NCBI RefSeq assembly: GCF_004114425.1
Contig: NZ_RDQF01000069.1
Location: 1 to 34,867 of the forward strand
Reading direction: 5' to 3'
DNA length: 34,867 nt
Source of the DNA: Bradyrhizobium vignae
Lineage (GTDB): Bacteria > Pseudomonadota > Alphaproteobacteria > Rhizobiales > Xanthobacteraceae
The translations under genes were made by a program, and so were the position numbers. The notes beneath the pieces were generated by a model that was not told the DNA's origin, ran no database searches, and saw nothing but the letters and a program-made list of their open reading frames with translations. Position 1 is the first letter of the stretch. Every line of letters starts with the position of its first letter. Shown here in pieces: positions 34,746 through 34,867 of this stretch.

Positions 34746-34867
34746 TCAATTACCCACAAATTCTGCTCCGACCATGGCGCCCAGCGCAATGTCGGTGAGG
34801 CGCGACAGCCCGCGCCACATGACGGTATTACCGGGCGGCGGATCGCTGGCGCGGGCGAGATAACCGC
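34746..34867 (-). mobile_element. IS4-type (Tn5-like) transposase, C-terminal 39 residues
   Basis: Read on the minus strand from the window edge, the frame gives GYLARASDPPPGNTVMWRG and then LSRLTDIALGAMVGAEFVGN and a stop. This matches the end of IS4/Tn5-type transposases of rhizobia, where a Pro-Gly...W-x-G-x-x-RL-x-DI segment closes the protein. The rest of the gene lies beyond 34867. It is an intact-looking 3' end, so the element may be complete. Confidence 0.6.

Overview
The window is high-GC DNA with the gene repertoire of an alphaproteobacterium of the Bradyrhizobium / Rhodopseudomonas kind. That assignment is an inference from gene types: PimC/PimD-like acyl-CoA dehydrogenases, giant VCBS proteins, small H-NS-like proteins and an IS4-type transposase end. 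No rRNA, tRNA or CRISPR array was seen.

Layout. (1) 1-3414: the 3' end of a giant secreted VCBS-repeat protein, followed by a strong hairpin. (2) 3815-4567: a Crp/Fnr-type regulator on the minus strand. (3) 5312-14980: a nine-gene minus-strand catabolic operon. In transcription order it encodes a DsbA-fold isomerase, an acyl-CoA ligase, an SDR, large and small acyl-CoA dehydrogenases, a thiolase, a nitronate-monooxygenase-like flavoprotein, a second SDR and a periplasmic binding protein. A divergent HxlR-type regulator (15178-15690) and two matching 17-bp palindromic sites lie at its head. The set fits uptake, CoA activation and beta-oxidation-like breakdown of an unknown carboxylic acid. (4) 15.7-17.6 kb: a spacer with a quinoprotein remnant and two small hypothetical genes.

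(5) 17664-31566 is the most interesting part: two export modules that point away from each other. On the minus strand, an ECF sigma factor is followed by a 187-aa acidic protein, a 1548-aa repeat protein with almost no basic or aromatic residues in its repeats, and a PrtD-like type I secretion ATPase with its HlyD adaptor. On the plus strand, a 65-aa peptide with a double-glycine-type leader is followed by a CvaA-like adaptor and a CvaB-like ATPase with an intact C39 peptidase. The peptide, its processing exporter and the adaptor form a coherent bacteriocin/microcin-like export unit. The modules are linked: the C39 exporter has a tail of about 100 residues that shares motifs, and a 32-nt stretch with only two mismatches, with the 187-aa protein of the other module.

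(6) 31.6-34.9 kb is small-gene debris: a probably frameshifted hypothetical gene, two H-NS N-domain-only mini-proteins, a gene cut by a stop codon, a small secreted or lipoprotein-like peptide, a small basic protein and the C-terminal end of an IS4-type transposase running off the window. All family assignments come from reading motifs; no database search was possible.
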